DNA of 64,000 bases. It comes from Compostimonas suwonensis. Its GTDB lineage: Bacteria > Actinomycetota > Actinomycetes > Actinomycetales > Microbacteriaceae. The DNA lies in NCBI RefSeq assembly GCF_002797855.1, contig NZ_PGFB01000003.1, positions 661,455-725,454 of the forward strand, written 5' to 3'. The notes under the pieces are model-generated. The model was not told the origin of the DNA and searched no databases. It saw nothing but the letters and a program-made list of their open reading frames with translations. Every line of letters starts with the position of its first letter. The first letter of the stretch is position 1. The position numbers and the translations under genes were made by a program. This document shows positions 26,947-36,430 of this stretch, piece after piece.

Positions 26947-28526
26947 CCGCGCCCGGAACTCAGACGACCCGTACCGGTCTCCACGGCGGAAAGCGGCTCT
27001 CGCCACTGCGCGTGATGCTCGCCTTCGTGATCATCCTGGCCGTCGCGGCGGGCGCCTTCCTCGGCTTCCACGCCTTCGACTCCGCGAAGGCGGAGTCGGC
27101 GAGCCCGTGGTTCGCGGGCTACGTCGACGTCACGGCGACGCCGAGCTATCCCTTCGAGACGCCGGCGTCGACGGCCGGACGCGACGTCGTGCTCTCCTTC
27201 GTCGTCGCATCCGACGACGACCCGTGCGCGCCGAGCTGGGGCGACGCCTACAGCCTCGACGACGCCTCGCACGAGCTCGACCTGGATCGCAAGCTCGCCC
27301 GTCTGCGCCAGGGCGGCGGCGACGCGATCGTCTCGTTCGGCGGCCAGCGGAACGACGAGCTGTCGACCGCGTGCGCCGACCCCGCCGCGCTCCTCGCGGC
27401 GTACACCTCGGTCGTCGACCGCTATCAGCTGACGACGATCGACCTCGACGTCGAGGGGGCGAGCCTCAGCGACGCTGCGGCCGGCCTGCGCCGAGCCGAG
27501 GCCGTGAGCGCCCTGCAGTCGTCGAAGCGCAAGGCCGGCGGCGACCTCGCCGTCTGGCTCACCCTTCCCGTCGCGCCGAGCGGCATGACGAAGGATGCGA
27601 CGGACGCGATCGCCCAGATGCTCACCGCGGGCGTCGACCTCGCCGGAGTGAACGTCATGACGATGGACTACGGCTCGAGCCTCGACGGGAAGACGATGGC
27701 CCAGGGCTCGATCGACGCCCTGAACGCGACGCACCGCCAGCTCGCGAAGCTGTACTCGAACGCCGACATCTCCCTGAGCGACCAGACCATCTGGTCGAAG
27801 ATGGGCGCGACGCCCATGGTGGGCCAGAACGACGTGCGCAACGAGGTCTTCGGCATCGCCGACGCCCAGAAGCTCAGCGCCTTCGCGCAGGACAAGAAGC
27901 TCGGCAGGATGTCGCTGTGGTCGCTCAATCGCGATGCGACGTGCGGGCCCAACTACGTCGACCTCACCCATGTCTCCGACGCCTGCAGCGGCATCGATCA
28001 GGGCGACGCCTCGTTCGCGGGCATCCTCTCGACCGGGTTCGCCGGGCGGCCGCACCTCTCCGCCCCGGCGGTCACGACCTCCGAGGCGGTCGAGCCGATC
28101 GTCGACGATCCCGCGACGAGCCCCTATCCGATCTGGGCGAAGACCTCGGCCTACCTCGAGGGCACGAAGATCGTCTGGCACGGCAACGTGTACAGCGCCA
28201 AGTGGTGGACCCGCGGCGATCTGCCCGACAACCCGGTGCTCAACGAGTGGGAGACGCCGTGGACGCTCATCGGCCCGGTGCTGCCGGGGGAGAAGCCCTA
28301 TGCTCCGCCGACCCTGCCCGCGGGAACCTATCCGGACTGGAGCGGGACCGTGCAGTACGACACCGGCGACCGGGTGCTGTTCGAGGGCACCCCGTACGAG
28401 TCGAAGTGGTGGAACCAGGGGGCGAGCCCGGATGCCGCGTCATCCGACCCCGACGGCTCGCCCTGGGTGCAGCTGACGGCGGACGAGGTCGCCGCCGTTC
28501 TGAAGGGCGCGACCGCCGCCGGCTGA
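26943..28526 (+). CDS. Membrane-anchored GH18 chitinase-like protein with two CBM5/12 modules
   Basis: A 527-residue protein with an N-terminal membrane anchor at about residues 20-42 and the rest outside the cell. The glycoside hydrolase 18 core has VSFGGQRND and the DxDxE active site D167-L-D-V-E171, with GVNVMTMDYG later, as in bacterial chitinases. Two chitin-binding-type modules follow: PYPIWAKTSAYLEGTKIVW with KWW (about 395-432) and TYPDWSGTVQYDTGDRVLF with KWW (about 461-497). Translational coupling to the GT2 synthase implies trimming or binding of the polymer it makes, possibly chitin-like. Linear N-acetylglucosamine polymer is an inference. Confidence 0.87.
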   Translation: MTAPGTQTTRTGLHGGKRLSPLRVMLAFVIILAVAAGAFLGFHAFDSAKAESASPWFAGYVDVTATPSYPFETPASTAGRDVVLSFVVASDDDPCAPSWGDAYSLDDASHELDLDRKLARLRQGGGDAIVSFGGQRNDELSTACADPAALLAAYTSVVDRYQLTTIDLDVEGASLSDAAAGLRRAEAVSALQSSKRKAGGDLAVWLTLPVAPSGMTKDATDAIAQMLTAGVDLAGVNVMTMDYGSSLDGKTMAQGSIDALNATHRQLAKLYSNADISLSDQTIWSKMGATPMVGQNDVRNEVFGIADAQKLSAFAQDKKLGRMSLWSLNRDATCGPNYVDLTHVSDACSGIDQGDASFAGILSTGFAGRPHLSAPAVTTSEAVEPIVDDPATSPYPIWAKTSAYLEGTKIVWHGNVYSAKWWTRGDLPDNPVLNEWETPWTLIGPVLPGEKPYAPPTLPAGTYPDWSGTVQYDTGDRVLFEGTPYESKWWNQGASPDAASSDPDGSPWVQLTADEVAAVLKGATAAG

Positions 28527-28623
28527 TCCGTCGCGAGACGGGCACGTTTGTGCTGCGTGTGGCTTTTCGGCTTTCGCGGAACGTCATATTCCACAAAGGG
28601 ATGGCGAGCGACTAGTATCTCTG

Positions 28624-28641
28624 ATTGATCAACTTATCAAT
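28624..28641. promoter_or_regulatory. Inverted repeat ATTGAT-N6-ATCAAT
   Basis: An AT-rich palindrome, 120 bp upstream of the promoter of the first giant surface-protein gene, in a 411-bp gene-free gap (28527-28937). It could be an operator. Nothing comparable was found at the same distance before the second paralogue. Confidence 0.25.
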
Positions 28642-28760
28642 GGTCGGACTTATATGTGCGGTTTACCCGTATAGGTGCCGAGATTCTGGTGATCCCGCTG
28701 GGAGTTGTCCGAGCGCTTGCCGTTTAGATGAGCATCGGTGAACGACTTCTGTTATTTGGC

Positions 28761-28790
28761 TTGACTTACAACAAATAGCGACCTTAGGAT
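28761..28790 (+). promoter_or_regulatory. Promoter of the first ThuA-GSDH giant gene
   Basis: TTGACT (28761-28766), an 18-bp spacer and TAGGAT (28785-28790). The spacer begins with an ACAACAAATA stretch identical to that of the second paralogue, and GAGTCCGGTCA follows both. It gives a leader of about 140 nt. The copy-to-copy conservation supports it. Confidence 0.65.
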
Positions 28791-28937
28791 CGAGCCCATG
28801 AGTCCGGTCACCGGTGACCCTTCTGCCGCACCCACGGTACGGGTCGACGAGACCAGACGAGTACTCCCTTCGTCCCGTCGATTCTCAGAGCACTCCGCAT
28901 CGACGAGGCGTGAACCGTAACCGAGGAGAACACCACG

Positions 28938-31900
28938 TTGAACAGAGTCGTCCAACCCAGGCGATCGTGGCGGTCACGTACCGTTGCGACGATCGCAGCC
29001 ATAGGCATGGTGGCCACAGGCCTCCTGGCCTCTGCGACGCCGGCGAACGCGCAAGCGGCGCCGGCTGTCGTCCCCCTGGCCGAACCAGTACCGGCTTCCG
29101 ACTTCAAGGCCCTCGTCTTCTCGAAGACGGCGGGCTTCCGTCACGGCTCGATTCCCGCCGGCATCTCCGCGATCCAGCAGCTGGGCGAGGAGAACAACTT
29201 CGAGGTCGACGTGACCGAGGACGCGACCGCGTTCACCGCGGAGAACCTCAAGGACTACGCCGTCGTGATCTGGCTGTCGACCACGGGTGACGTGCTCAAC
29301 GCCGAGCAGCAGACGGCGTTCGAGGAGTACATCCAGAACGGCGGAGGCTACGCGGGCGTTCACGCGGCATCCGACACCGAGTACGACTGGCCCTGGTACG
29401 GAGAGCTCGTCGGCGCCTACTTCTCCGGCCACCCGGCCGAGCAGAACGCCGTCGTCAAGGTCGAAGACCACGCGCACCCCTCCACCGCGCACCTGCCCGA
29501 GGAGTGGGACCGCTTCGACGAGTGGTACAACTTCCGCACGAACCCGCGTACGAACGTGCACGTTCTCGCCGCGCTCGACGAGAAGTCGTACACGGGCGGA
29601 ACGATGGGCGTCGACCACCCGACCGCCTGGTGCCAGAACTACGACGGCGGCACCTCGTGGTACACCGGTGGCGGCCACACGGACGCCTCGTACGCCGACC
29701 CCGCGTTCCTCGAGCACCTGCTCGGCGGCATCCAGACCGCTGCGGGCGCCGTGAGCGGCGACTGCAACGCGACGCAGAGCGGCAGTTACGAACTCGTTCC
29801 GCTCGACACGGAGACCGGCAACCCGATGGCGATGGACATCGCGCCCGACGGCTCGGTCTTCTACGCCGAGCGCAACGGCCGTGTGCAGCGCATCGACCCG
29901 GTCAGCCTCGACCGCAACACCGCGCTCACCCTCAACGTGACGACGGGCAACGAGGACGGCCTTCTGGGCATCGCGCTCGACCCCGACTTCGCGACCAACG
30001 GCTGGGTCTACGTCTACTGGGCGCCGAACACGGTGACCCCGCAGGACGGACCCCACAACCGGGTCTCGCGCTACACCTACAACACCGGGACCAAGACCTT
30101 CGACCCGGCGAGCGAGAAGGTCGTGCTCAAGGTCACGACCCAGCGCAACACCTGCTGCCACGCGGGTGGAGACATGCTCTTCGACAACGACGACAACCTC
30201 GTTCTCGCCCTCGGCGACAACTCGAACCCCTTCGAGTCGGACGGCTACGCGCCGATCGACGAGCGCGCCGGACGTCAGGACTACGACTCGCAGCGCAGCT
30301 CGGCCAACACGAACGACCTGCGCGGCAAGGTTCTGAAGATCCACCCCGAGGATGACGGCACGTACACCATCCCCGAGGGCAACCTCTTCGACGAGGCCGA
30401 CGACACCGCCGACAAGACTCGACCCGAGATCTTCGCGATGGGCTTCCGCAATCCGTTCCGTATCGGTCTCGACCCTTACACGAACAACATCCTCGTCGCC
30501 GACTACGGTCCCGACGCCGGCTCCGCCAACCCCAACCGGGGCCCGGGTGGAACCGTGGAGTGGAACATCCTCGACGAGCCCGGCAACTACGGCTGGCCGC
30601 TCTGCGTGGGCATCAAGTGCTACAAGGACTTCAACTTCGAGACCCAGGTCTCGGGCGCGGAGTTCAACCCGGCGGCGCCGGTCAACAACAGCCCGAACAA
30701 CACGGGTCTGACCAACCTCCCGCCGGTCATCGTGCCGGAGTGGTGGACGGAGAACGGCACCACGGCTCTCTACCCGGAGATCGGCAACAGCGGCGCGCCC
30801 ATGGGCGGCCCGGTGTATCAGTACGACCCCGACCTCGACTCGGACACGAAGTGGCCCGAGTACTGGGACGGCAAGGCGATCTTCGCCGAGTGGAACTCGG
30901 GACGCATGTTCTCGTTCCAGCTCAACGAGGACGGCCCCGCGGATGAGCGCCACAGCAAGATCCAGGACATCAACCGCATCCTGCCCGACATCTTCGACCC
31001 GTCGAAGGGCTTCAACAAGTCGATGGACTTCGAGTTCGGCCCGGATGGCGCGCTCTACGTGATCGACTGGGGCTCGGACTTCGGCGGCAACACCGCGAAC
31101 TCCGGCATCTATCGTGTCGACTACGTGCAGGCGAACCCGTCCCCGATCGCGCGCGCCTCGGCGAACGTGACCGACGGCCCGGGCCCCTCGCTCGAGGTGC
31201 AGTTCAGCTCGGAGGGCACCCGTCACCCGGTCGGCGTGCCGTACACGATCGAATGGGACTTCGGAGACGGAACCCCCCGCTCGACCGAGCAGGACCCGAT
31301 CCACACCTACACGCAGAACGGTGTCTACACCGCGAAGCTGACGGCGACGGATGAAGACGGCAAGACGGCCATCGCGAACGTGCAGATCGTCGTGGGCAAC
31401 GCCCTGCCGACGGTGAGCATCGAGTTCCCGGAGAACGGAGGCTTCTTCACCTGGGGCGACGACGTCGCCTACAAGGTGACGGTCACCGACCCCGACTCGA
31501 ACACGCCGATCGACTGCGAGAAGGTCACGCTGGTTCCCGCACTCGGACACGACTCGCACAACCACGACTTCAACGAGGTCCACGGTTGTGAGGGAAGCTT
31601 CCCGACGGCGCGCGACGCCGGTCACGGCCTCGAGGCGAACCTGTTCTGGGTCGTCAACGCGAGCTATCAGGACGACGGCGGCCAGGTGGGCGTTCCGCTC
31701 ACCGGCTACGGCACGAACGTGCTCAACGCGACCCACATGGAGGCCGAGTACTTCGACCAGACCGGTCGGGTGAACGGCACGGGCGGTGACGCCGACGGCG
31801 TTCGCACCGAGGGCACTGGCGACAGCGCCGGCGGCGGACGCAACCTGAGCAACGTCGAGGGCGGCGACTGGTGGTCGTACACCCCCGTCAACCTCAAGGG

Positions 31901-34900
31901 CATGGAGGGCGTCACCATGCGCCTGGCCAAGGGAACGGCCGGCGGCGGCAACATCGCCGTGCGCTGGGGCGACCCGGTGAACGGCCAGCTGCTCGGCAAC
32001 CTCGCGTTCACGCCCACGAATCGCAACGGCACGCCCAACTGGCAGGAGTACTCGGACTTCACCCTGAACTTCGACCAGGCGACGCTGCCCACGGGAACCG
32101 GCGAGATCTACTTCATCCTCACGCAGGGTGGAGTGAACGTGAACTACATGAACTGGATCGGTGAAGGCGTCGACTCCAACTCGCCGCCGACCGTCGAGCT
32201 CGCCGCGACCCCGAAGGTGGGCTCCGCCCCCCTCGTGGTCAACGCGACCGCGACGGCCGCCGACCCCGAGGGCACTGCTGTCACCTACCGCTGGGATCAG
32301 GGCACGGGCGACGGCTTCGTCAACGGCACCGCTACTCAGCAGTTCACGTACGACACGCCGGGCAACTACGCGCTCAAGGTCCGTGCGGTCGACGCAGAGG
32401 GTGCGTACACCGAGAAGCAGGTGACCATCGCGGTCGCCACTCCCGGCAGCACGATGTGCCTCACCGGCCGTTCCGACGGCTTCGACGGCACGACCCTCGA
32501 CACGGGTCGCTGGAACCGTATCGTCCGCCCCAACCAGGACGCCCGAGTCGAGAACGGTCACCTCGTGATCCCGGCCTCGAAGACGGACATCTACGGCGGT
32601 GGCGGCACGGTGCCGAACATCGTCCTGCAGGATCTGCCGAGCGGTGCCTGGCAGGCGACCACCAAGGTCACCTTGGAGGCTCGCACCCAGTACCAGCAGG
32701 CCGGTCTGATCGTCTACGGCGATGACAACAACTACGCCAAGGTCGCTCTGCAGGGTCGTGGAACCGGTGAGGATGCCGCACAGCGCGTCATCCAGTGGAT
32801 CCGCGAGGTCGATGGCACGCCGAACGAGGGAGCGCAGTCGAACTCGCCCGCACTGGGCAACGACTTCCCCGACACGTTCTACGTGCGCCTCACGAGTGAT
32901 GGCACCAACCTGAACGCCTCGTACTCGGCCGACGGAGAGAGCTTCACCGTCATGCCGGAGACGAAGCCGCTGGCTGGCATCGTCAACCCGAGGATCGGTC
33001 TCCTGGCCTACGCGAACGACGGCTCACCGGCCGACGTGATCGAGGCGCACTTCGACTGGTTCTCGATCACTCCGGATGACACGGCCGTGGCCGAGACGCC
33101 GAATGACGAGTTCGACGGCACCTCGCTCAACAGCTGCCGCTGGGCAGTCGTGAACGAGCAGCCCGCCGGCTACCGCGTCGCGGATGGCGGTCTCCAGATC
33201 GACACCACTCCGAACGACATCTACGGTGGCGACACCGGCGTGCCGAACTTCATCGTTCAGGCTCAGCCGGAGGGCGACGAGTGGGTCATCGAGACGAAGG
33301 TCGACGCGTCGGCGTTCGATCGCCAGTACCAGCAGGGTGGCCTCATCCTGTACGGCGACGACGACAACTACGTGAAGATGGACATCCTCTCGACGAACCA
33401 GTCCGGTTCGCCGGTCGCCCGCAACGTCGAGCTCCGGAACGAGATCGGCGGCGTGGTGCAGAACCCGCAGCCGAACGGACCGGCGCCCGACAGCGGCATC
33501 GTCTGGCTGCGCCTCGCGAAGTCGGGCGACGTCTTCACCGGCTGGTCGAGCGTCGATGGCGAGAACTGGACGCAGATCGCCGAGACGGTGACCAACGCGA
33601 CACTCGGAGCCGCACGCGTGGGCCTCTACGCGCTCGGCAACGTCAACCAGGGCCAGGTCTCGAACACCGCCGTCTTCGACTACTTCCACGTGGTCGAGGA
33701 GGAGGAGCCCGAGCCCGAGCCCGTCGAGGTGAGCGCGACCGTCGCACCCGCTTCGCCCAACGGATCGAACGGCTGGTACACGCAGAACGTGTCCGTCACC
33801 GTCGAGACGACGGGTGGCGGCGACAGCACGGTCTACCGCGAGTACAAGCTCGACGGTGCGGCCAACTGGTCGGAGTACACGGGACCGGTCGTGGTCTCCG
33901 CGGATGGCGAGCACACGGTGCAGTACCGTGCCTCGGCTCCCGGTGACACGACCGAGGTCGAGTCGGTGTCGTTCAAGATCGACAAGACGGCCCCTCAGGC
34001 GAGCGCAGCGCTCAGCCCGCAGCGTGCCGTGACGATCACCTCGACCGACGCGACGAGCGGCCCCGGTTCGGTGCAGTACAAGATCGACGCCGGCGAATGG
34101 GTCACCTACAGCGCTCCGTTCACGGTCGACGACACCGAGCAGACGATCACCTACCGTGCAACGGATGCCGCGGGCAACGCGGGCAGCGAGAACACCCTCG
34201 GTGTTCCGGCCGTCCCCGTCGACCCTGAGGACCCGGTGCTCACGGTGGACGTCACCCTCACCCCGGCTGACGCCAACGCCAACGGCTGGTACAAGGAGAA
34301 CGTCACCGTCACCGCAGTCGGAACCTCGACGAGCGGCGACAGCCCGGTCGTCGAGTACTCGACGAACGGCGGCGAGACCTTCCAGCCCGTGGGCAGCGGA
34401 TACGTCATCTCGGCCGAGGGCACGACCACCGTTCAGGTTCGGGCCACCGAAGGGGAGTTCCACTCCGCGACGGTCTCGAACACGGTCAAGCTCGACAAGA
34501 CCGTCCCGACGGTGACCGGCTCGGCGTCCGACGCCAGGCTCGTCACGATCGCCGGGACGGATGCCGGCAGCGGGATCGACACGGTCGAGTACGCGCTCAA
34601 CGATGGAGAGTGGACGGTCTACGCCGCCCCGATCCAGATCGGCGACGAGGCCGCCACGGTGGCGTTCCGCGCGACCGACCTGGCGGGCAACGTGAGCACC
34701 GATGGCTCGGTCTCCCTCGAGGCCGTCGAGGAAGAGCCCGAGCCCGAGCCCACCCCGTCTCTCGTGGTCGACGACCAGTCGGTCGAACAGGGCGGTCTCA
34801 TCACCGTCACGGGCGCCGACCTGGCGCCGAACACCGAGTACGAGGTGTGGCTCGAGTCCGAGCCGATCCTCCTGGCGACGATCGTGACCGACGAGGATGG

Positions 34901-35246
34901 CGCGTTCAGCGACACCTTCATGGTTCCGCTCGACTTCGCTGTCGGAGAGCACCACATCGTGGTCTACGACGCCGAGGGCGCCGAGGTGGTCCGCAGCGCG
35001 ACCATCACGGTCACCGCCGCGGAGATCGTCGACCCGACCGATCCCGGTGAGGGCGACGGCAACGGTGAGGGCGACGGCTCCGGCAACGGAGGCAACGTCG
35101 GTGCGGGCAACGGCGGCGGCTCGCTGCCGAACACCGGTGCCGACCAGTGGCAGACGATGCTGCCGCTCGCGATGATGCTGCTGATCGGCGGACTGGGAGC
35201 TCTCCTGGTCGTGCGCCGCGCACGCAAGCTCGGCGAGCAGGAGTAG
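28938..35246 (+). CDS. Giant wall-anchored ThuA / glucose-sorbosone dehydrogenase protein, copy 1
   Basis: A 2102-residue secreted protein starting with TTG after GAGGAG. Domains in order, with rough residues, are: signal peptide 1-38 (ATPANA); ThuA-like 56-274; PQQ glucose/sorbosone-dehydrogenase-type beta-propeller 284-731; PKD 735-822; a divergent Ig-like stretch to 925; CBM6 933-1076; PKD 1082-1167; two DUF1349-like jelly-roll modules 1178-1375 and 1388-1585; acidic EPEP linkers; four OmpL47/Ig-like repeats to about 1930; an IPT-like domain; a Gly/Asn-rich linker; LPNTG 2063-2067; a membrane helix; and a basic tail. Such proteins are surface enzymes, with ThuA linked to sugar metabolism. 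Its paralogue follows at 36431. Actual oxidation of a glycan is inferred. Confidence 0.88.
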   Translation: MNRVVQPRRSWRSRTVATIAAIGMVATGLLASATPANAQAAPAVVPLAEPVPASDFKALVFSKTAGFRHGSIPAGISAIQQLGEENNFEVDVTEDATAFTAENLKDYAVVIWLSTTGDVLNAEQQTAFEEYIQNGGGYAGVHAASDTEYDWPWYGELVGAYFSGHPAEQNAVVKVEDHAHPSTAHLPEEWDRFDEWYNFRTNPRTNVHVLAALDEKSYTGGTMGVDHPTAWCQNYDGGTSWYTGGGHTDASYADPAFLEHLLGGIQTAAGAVSGDCNATQSGSYELVPLDTETGNPMAMDIAPDGSVFYAERNGRVQRIDPVSLDRNTALTLNVTTGNEDGLLGIALDPDFATNGWVYVYWAPNTVTPQDGPHNRVSRYTYNTGTKTFDPASEKVVLKVTTQRNTCCHAGGDMLFDNDDNLVLALGDNSNPFESDGYAPIDERAGRQDYDSQRSSANTNDLRGKVLKIHPEDDGTYTIPEGNLFDEADDTADKTRPEIFAMGFRNPFRIGLDPYTNNILVADYGPDAGSANPNRGPGGTVEWNILDEPGNYGWPLCVGIKCYKDFNFETQVSGAEFNPAAPVNNSPNNTGLTNLPPVIVPEWWTENGTTALYPEIGNSGAPMGGPVYQYDPDLDSDTKWPEYWDGKAIFAEWNSGRMFSFQLNEDGPADERHSKIQDINRILPDIFDPSKGFNKSMDFEFGPDGALYVIDWGSDFGGNTANSGIYRVDYVQANPSPIARASANVTDGPGPSLEVQFSSEGTRHPVGVPYTIEWDFGDGTPRSTEQDPIHTYTQNGVYTAKLTATDEDGKTAIANVQIVVGNALPTVSIEFPENGGFFTWGDDVAYKVTVTDPDSNTPIDCEKVTLVPALGHDSHNHDFNEVHGCEGSFPTARDAGHGLEANLFWVVNASYQDDGGQVGVPLTGYGTNVLNATHMEAEYFDQTGRVNGTGGDADGVRTEGTGDSAGGGRNLSNVEGGDWWSYTPVNLKGMEGVTMRLAKGTAGGGNIAVRWGDPVNGQLLGNLAFTPTNRNGTPNWQEYSDFTLNFDQATLPTGTGEIYFILTQGGVNVNYMNWIGEGVDSNSPPTVELAATPKVGSAPLVVNATATAADPEGTAVTYRWDQGTGDGFVNGTATQQFTYDTPGNYALKVRAVDAEGAYTEKQVTIAVATPGSTMCLTGRSDGFDGTTLDTGRWNRIVRPNQDARVENGHLVIPASKTDIYGGGGTVPNIVLQDLPSGAWQATTKVTLEARTQYQQAGLIVYGDDNNYAKVALQGRGTGEDAAQRVIQWIREVDGTPNEGAQSNSPALGNDFPDTFYVRLTSDGTNLNASYSADGESFTVMPETKPLAGIVNPRIGLLAYANDGSPADVIEAHFDWFSITPDDTAVAETPNDEFDGTSLNSCRWAVVNEQPAGYRVADGGLQIDTTPNDIYGGDTGVPNFIVQAQPEGDEWVIETKVDASAFDRQYQQGGLILYGDDDNYVKMDILSTNQSGSPVARNVELRNEIGGVVQNPQPNGPAPDSGIVWLRLAKSGDVFTGWSSVDGENWTQIAETVTNATLGAARVGLYALGNVNQGQVSNTAVFDYFHVVEEEEPEPEPVEVSATVAPASPNGSNGWYTQNVSVTVETTGGGDSTVYREYKLDGAANWSEYTGPVVVSADGEHTVQYRASAPGDTTEVESVSFKIDKTAPQASAALSPQRAVTITSTDATSGPGSVQYKIDAGEWVTYSAPFTVDDTEQTITYRATDAAGNAGSENTLGVPAVPVDPEDPVLTVDVTLTPADANANGWYKENVTVTAVGTSTSGDSPVVEYSTNGGETFQPVGSGYVISAEGTTTVQVRATEGEFHSATVSNTVKLDKTVPTVTGSASDARLVTIAGTDAGSGIDTVEYALNDGEWTVYAAPIQIGDEAATVAFRATDLAGNVSTDGSVSLEAVEEEPEPEPTPSLVVDDQSVEQGGLITVTGADLAPNTEYEVWLESEPILLATIVTDEDGAFSDTFMVPLDFAVGEHHIVVYDAEGAEVVRSATITVTAAEIVDPTDPGEGDGNGEGDGSGNGGNVGAGNGGGSLPNTGADQWQTMLPLAMMLLIGGLGALLVVRRARKLGEQE

Positions 35247-35280
35247 CCGTCGCACTGACGCAACACTGAAGTAGTGAACG

Positions 35281-35319
35281 GGTTCTCCCCGTGGGCCGCC
35301 TAGGCTCACGGGGAGAACC
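35281..35319 (+). terminator. Stem-loop terminator after copy 1
   Basis: GGTTCTCCCCGTG (35281-35293) pairs exactly with CACGGGGAGAACC (35307-35319) around a 13-base loop, 34 bp after the stop codon. A 13-bp perfect stem with a short T-containing tail (TGTCTGAT) is a strong terminator candidate. Confidence 0.75.
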
Positions 35320-35342
35320 TGTCTGATGAAGGGTGCACAACG

Positions 35343-35942
35343 ATGCCAACTCAAACCACACGCCGCAGGGTCGCGGCCGCGATCGTCGGCGCCGTGCTCG
35401 TGGTGCTCGGGTTCGCGATGACGCCGTCCGCCGCGCAGGCGCACAGCGGTCCGTACGAGCTCAGGGTGTCGACGGACGGCGCGGGCGGGCTGAACCTCAC
35501 AGCGCAGTACGTCGAAGACCAGCACGTGGTCGACGCGATCATGGACCCGGTGGCGACCGCCACGGCGACCGACGGCCGCACGGCAGGGCCGGTGCCGCTC
35601 ATCTCGTCATCCGAGGGGGAGGGCCTCTGGATCACCGAGGAGCCGTTCCTCGACGAAGGGCAGTGGAGCGTGACGGTCACGACGACGACCCCCGAGGCAG
35701 CCACGGTGACGGTCGACATGGCCGTGGTTCCGCTCGCCGACGCGCCGGCCACGACGGCCGAGACCCAGTCGACGGCCGAGGCCGACGGCGGGGCTCTGAC
35801 CGCGTGGCTGTGGGTCATCGTCGCCGTGGTCGCCGTCGCCGTGGTCGCCGCCTGGTTCCTCGTGGGCCGTCGACGCTCGGGCGCGGCATCCGCGCCGGCG
35901 AAGCAGAAGACGGATGCCCCGGGCGGGACGAAGTCGAGCTGA
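35343..35942 (+). CDS. Small secreted, membrane-anchored protein (CopC/FixH-like beta domain)
   Basis: A 199-residue protein. It has a signal peptide ending AAQA at about residue 35, a beta-rich extracellular domain (HSGPYELRVSTDGAGGL and WITEEPFLDEGQWSVTVTTT) at about 36-130, an Ala/Thr-rich spacer, one membrane helix at about 156-178, and a basic, Ala/Lys-rich cytoplasmic tail. The fold hints at CopC/YtkA-type small secreted domains, but I do not recognise a specific family. It stands between the two giant surface-protein copies, flanked by its own terminators, so a role connected with them is possible only by position. Confidence 0.72.
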   Translation: MPTQTTRRRVAAAIVGAVLVVLGFAMTPSAAQAHSGPYELRVSTDGAGGLNLTAQYVEDQHVVDAIMDPVATATATDGRTAGPVPLISSSEGEGLWITEEPFLDEGQWSVTVTTTTPEAATVTVDMAVVPLADAPATTAETQSTAEADGGALTAWLWVIVAVVAVAVVAAWFLVGRRRSGAASAPAKQKTDAPGGTKSS

Positions 35943-35980
35943 CCCCGTCTCGCTGAGCCCAGCCGCAACTCCGCGGCCGA

Positions 35981-36018
35981 CGCCCCCGCACGATCGCTCC
36001 GGTGATCGTGCGGGGGCG
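35981..36018 (+). terminator. Stem-loop terminator after the small secreted protein gene
   Basis: CGCCCCCGCACGATC (35981-35995) pairs exactly with GATCGTGCGGGGGCG (36004-36018) around an 8-base loop, followed by TTCGTCATGTTT. The rest of the gap up to 36258 is AT-rich and holds no gene I can support. Confidence 0.8.
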
Positions 36019-36258
36019 TTCGTCATGTTTGGAACCACATTTCGACAAACGAACAACTTATTCAATTTACGCAAAAGCAAATGGATTCTCACGGGGCCAA
36101 GATTTTTATAGGTTGCGTAAAACGACGAAAAATCGCCCGGGGTGAGCAAAAAGTCGGTCAGGGCATATTTCCTGGTAAAACCAGGGAGGATCGGCGCATA
36201 TCCGACCACCTCGAGGTTTTCCGGGTCGCTGTGAGAGCGATCGTCACGCTCAGTCCGC

Positions 36259-36288
36259 TTGACTCACAACAAATACCGCTCATACAAT
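36259..36288 (+). promoter_or_regulatory. Promoter of the second ThuA-GSDH giant gene
   Basis: TTGACT (36259-36264), an 18-bp spacer and TACAAT (36283-36288). It has the same -35 and spacer length as the copy-1 promoter and a shared ACAACAAATA within the spacer. Its -10 is closer to consensus than TAGGAT of copy 1, so this copy may be expressed more strongly. The leader is about 136 nt. Confidence 0.7.
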
Positions 36289-36430
36289 GACCACGAGTCC
36301 GGTCAGTGTCGACATTCGGAAGTGCGCGTGTGCGAGCAGCTCGATACGACCAGGCGAAGTTGTCCCTGTCCACCACCACACGAGCAGCATCGGCGACTGG
36401 CCGAAGCCGCGCATCCGAGGAGATAACACA

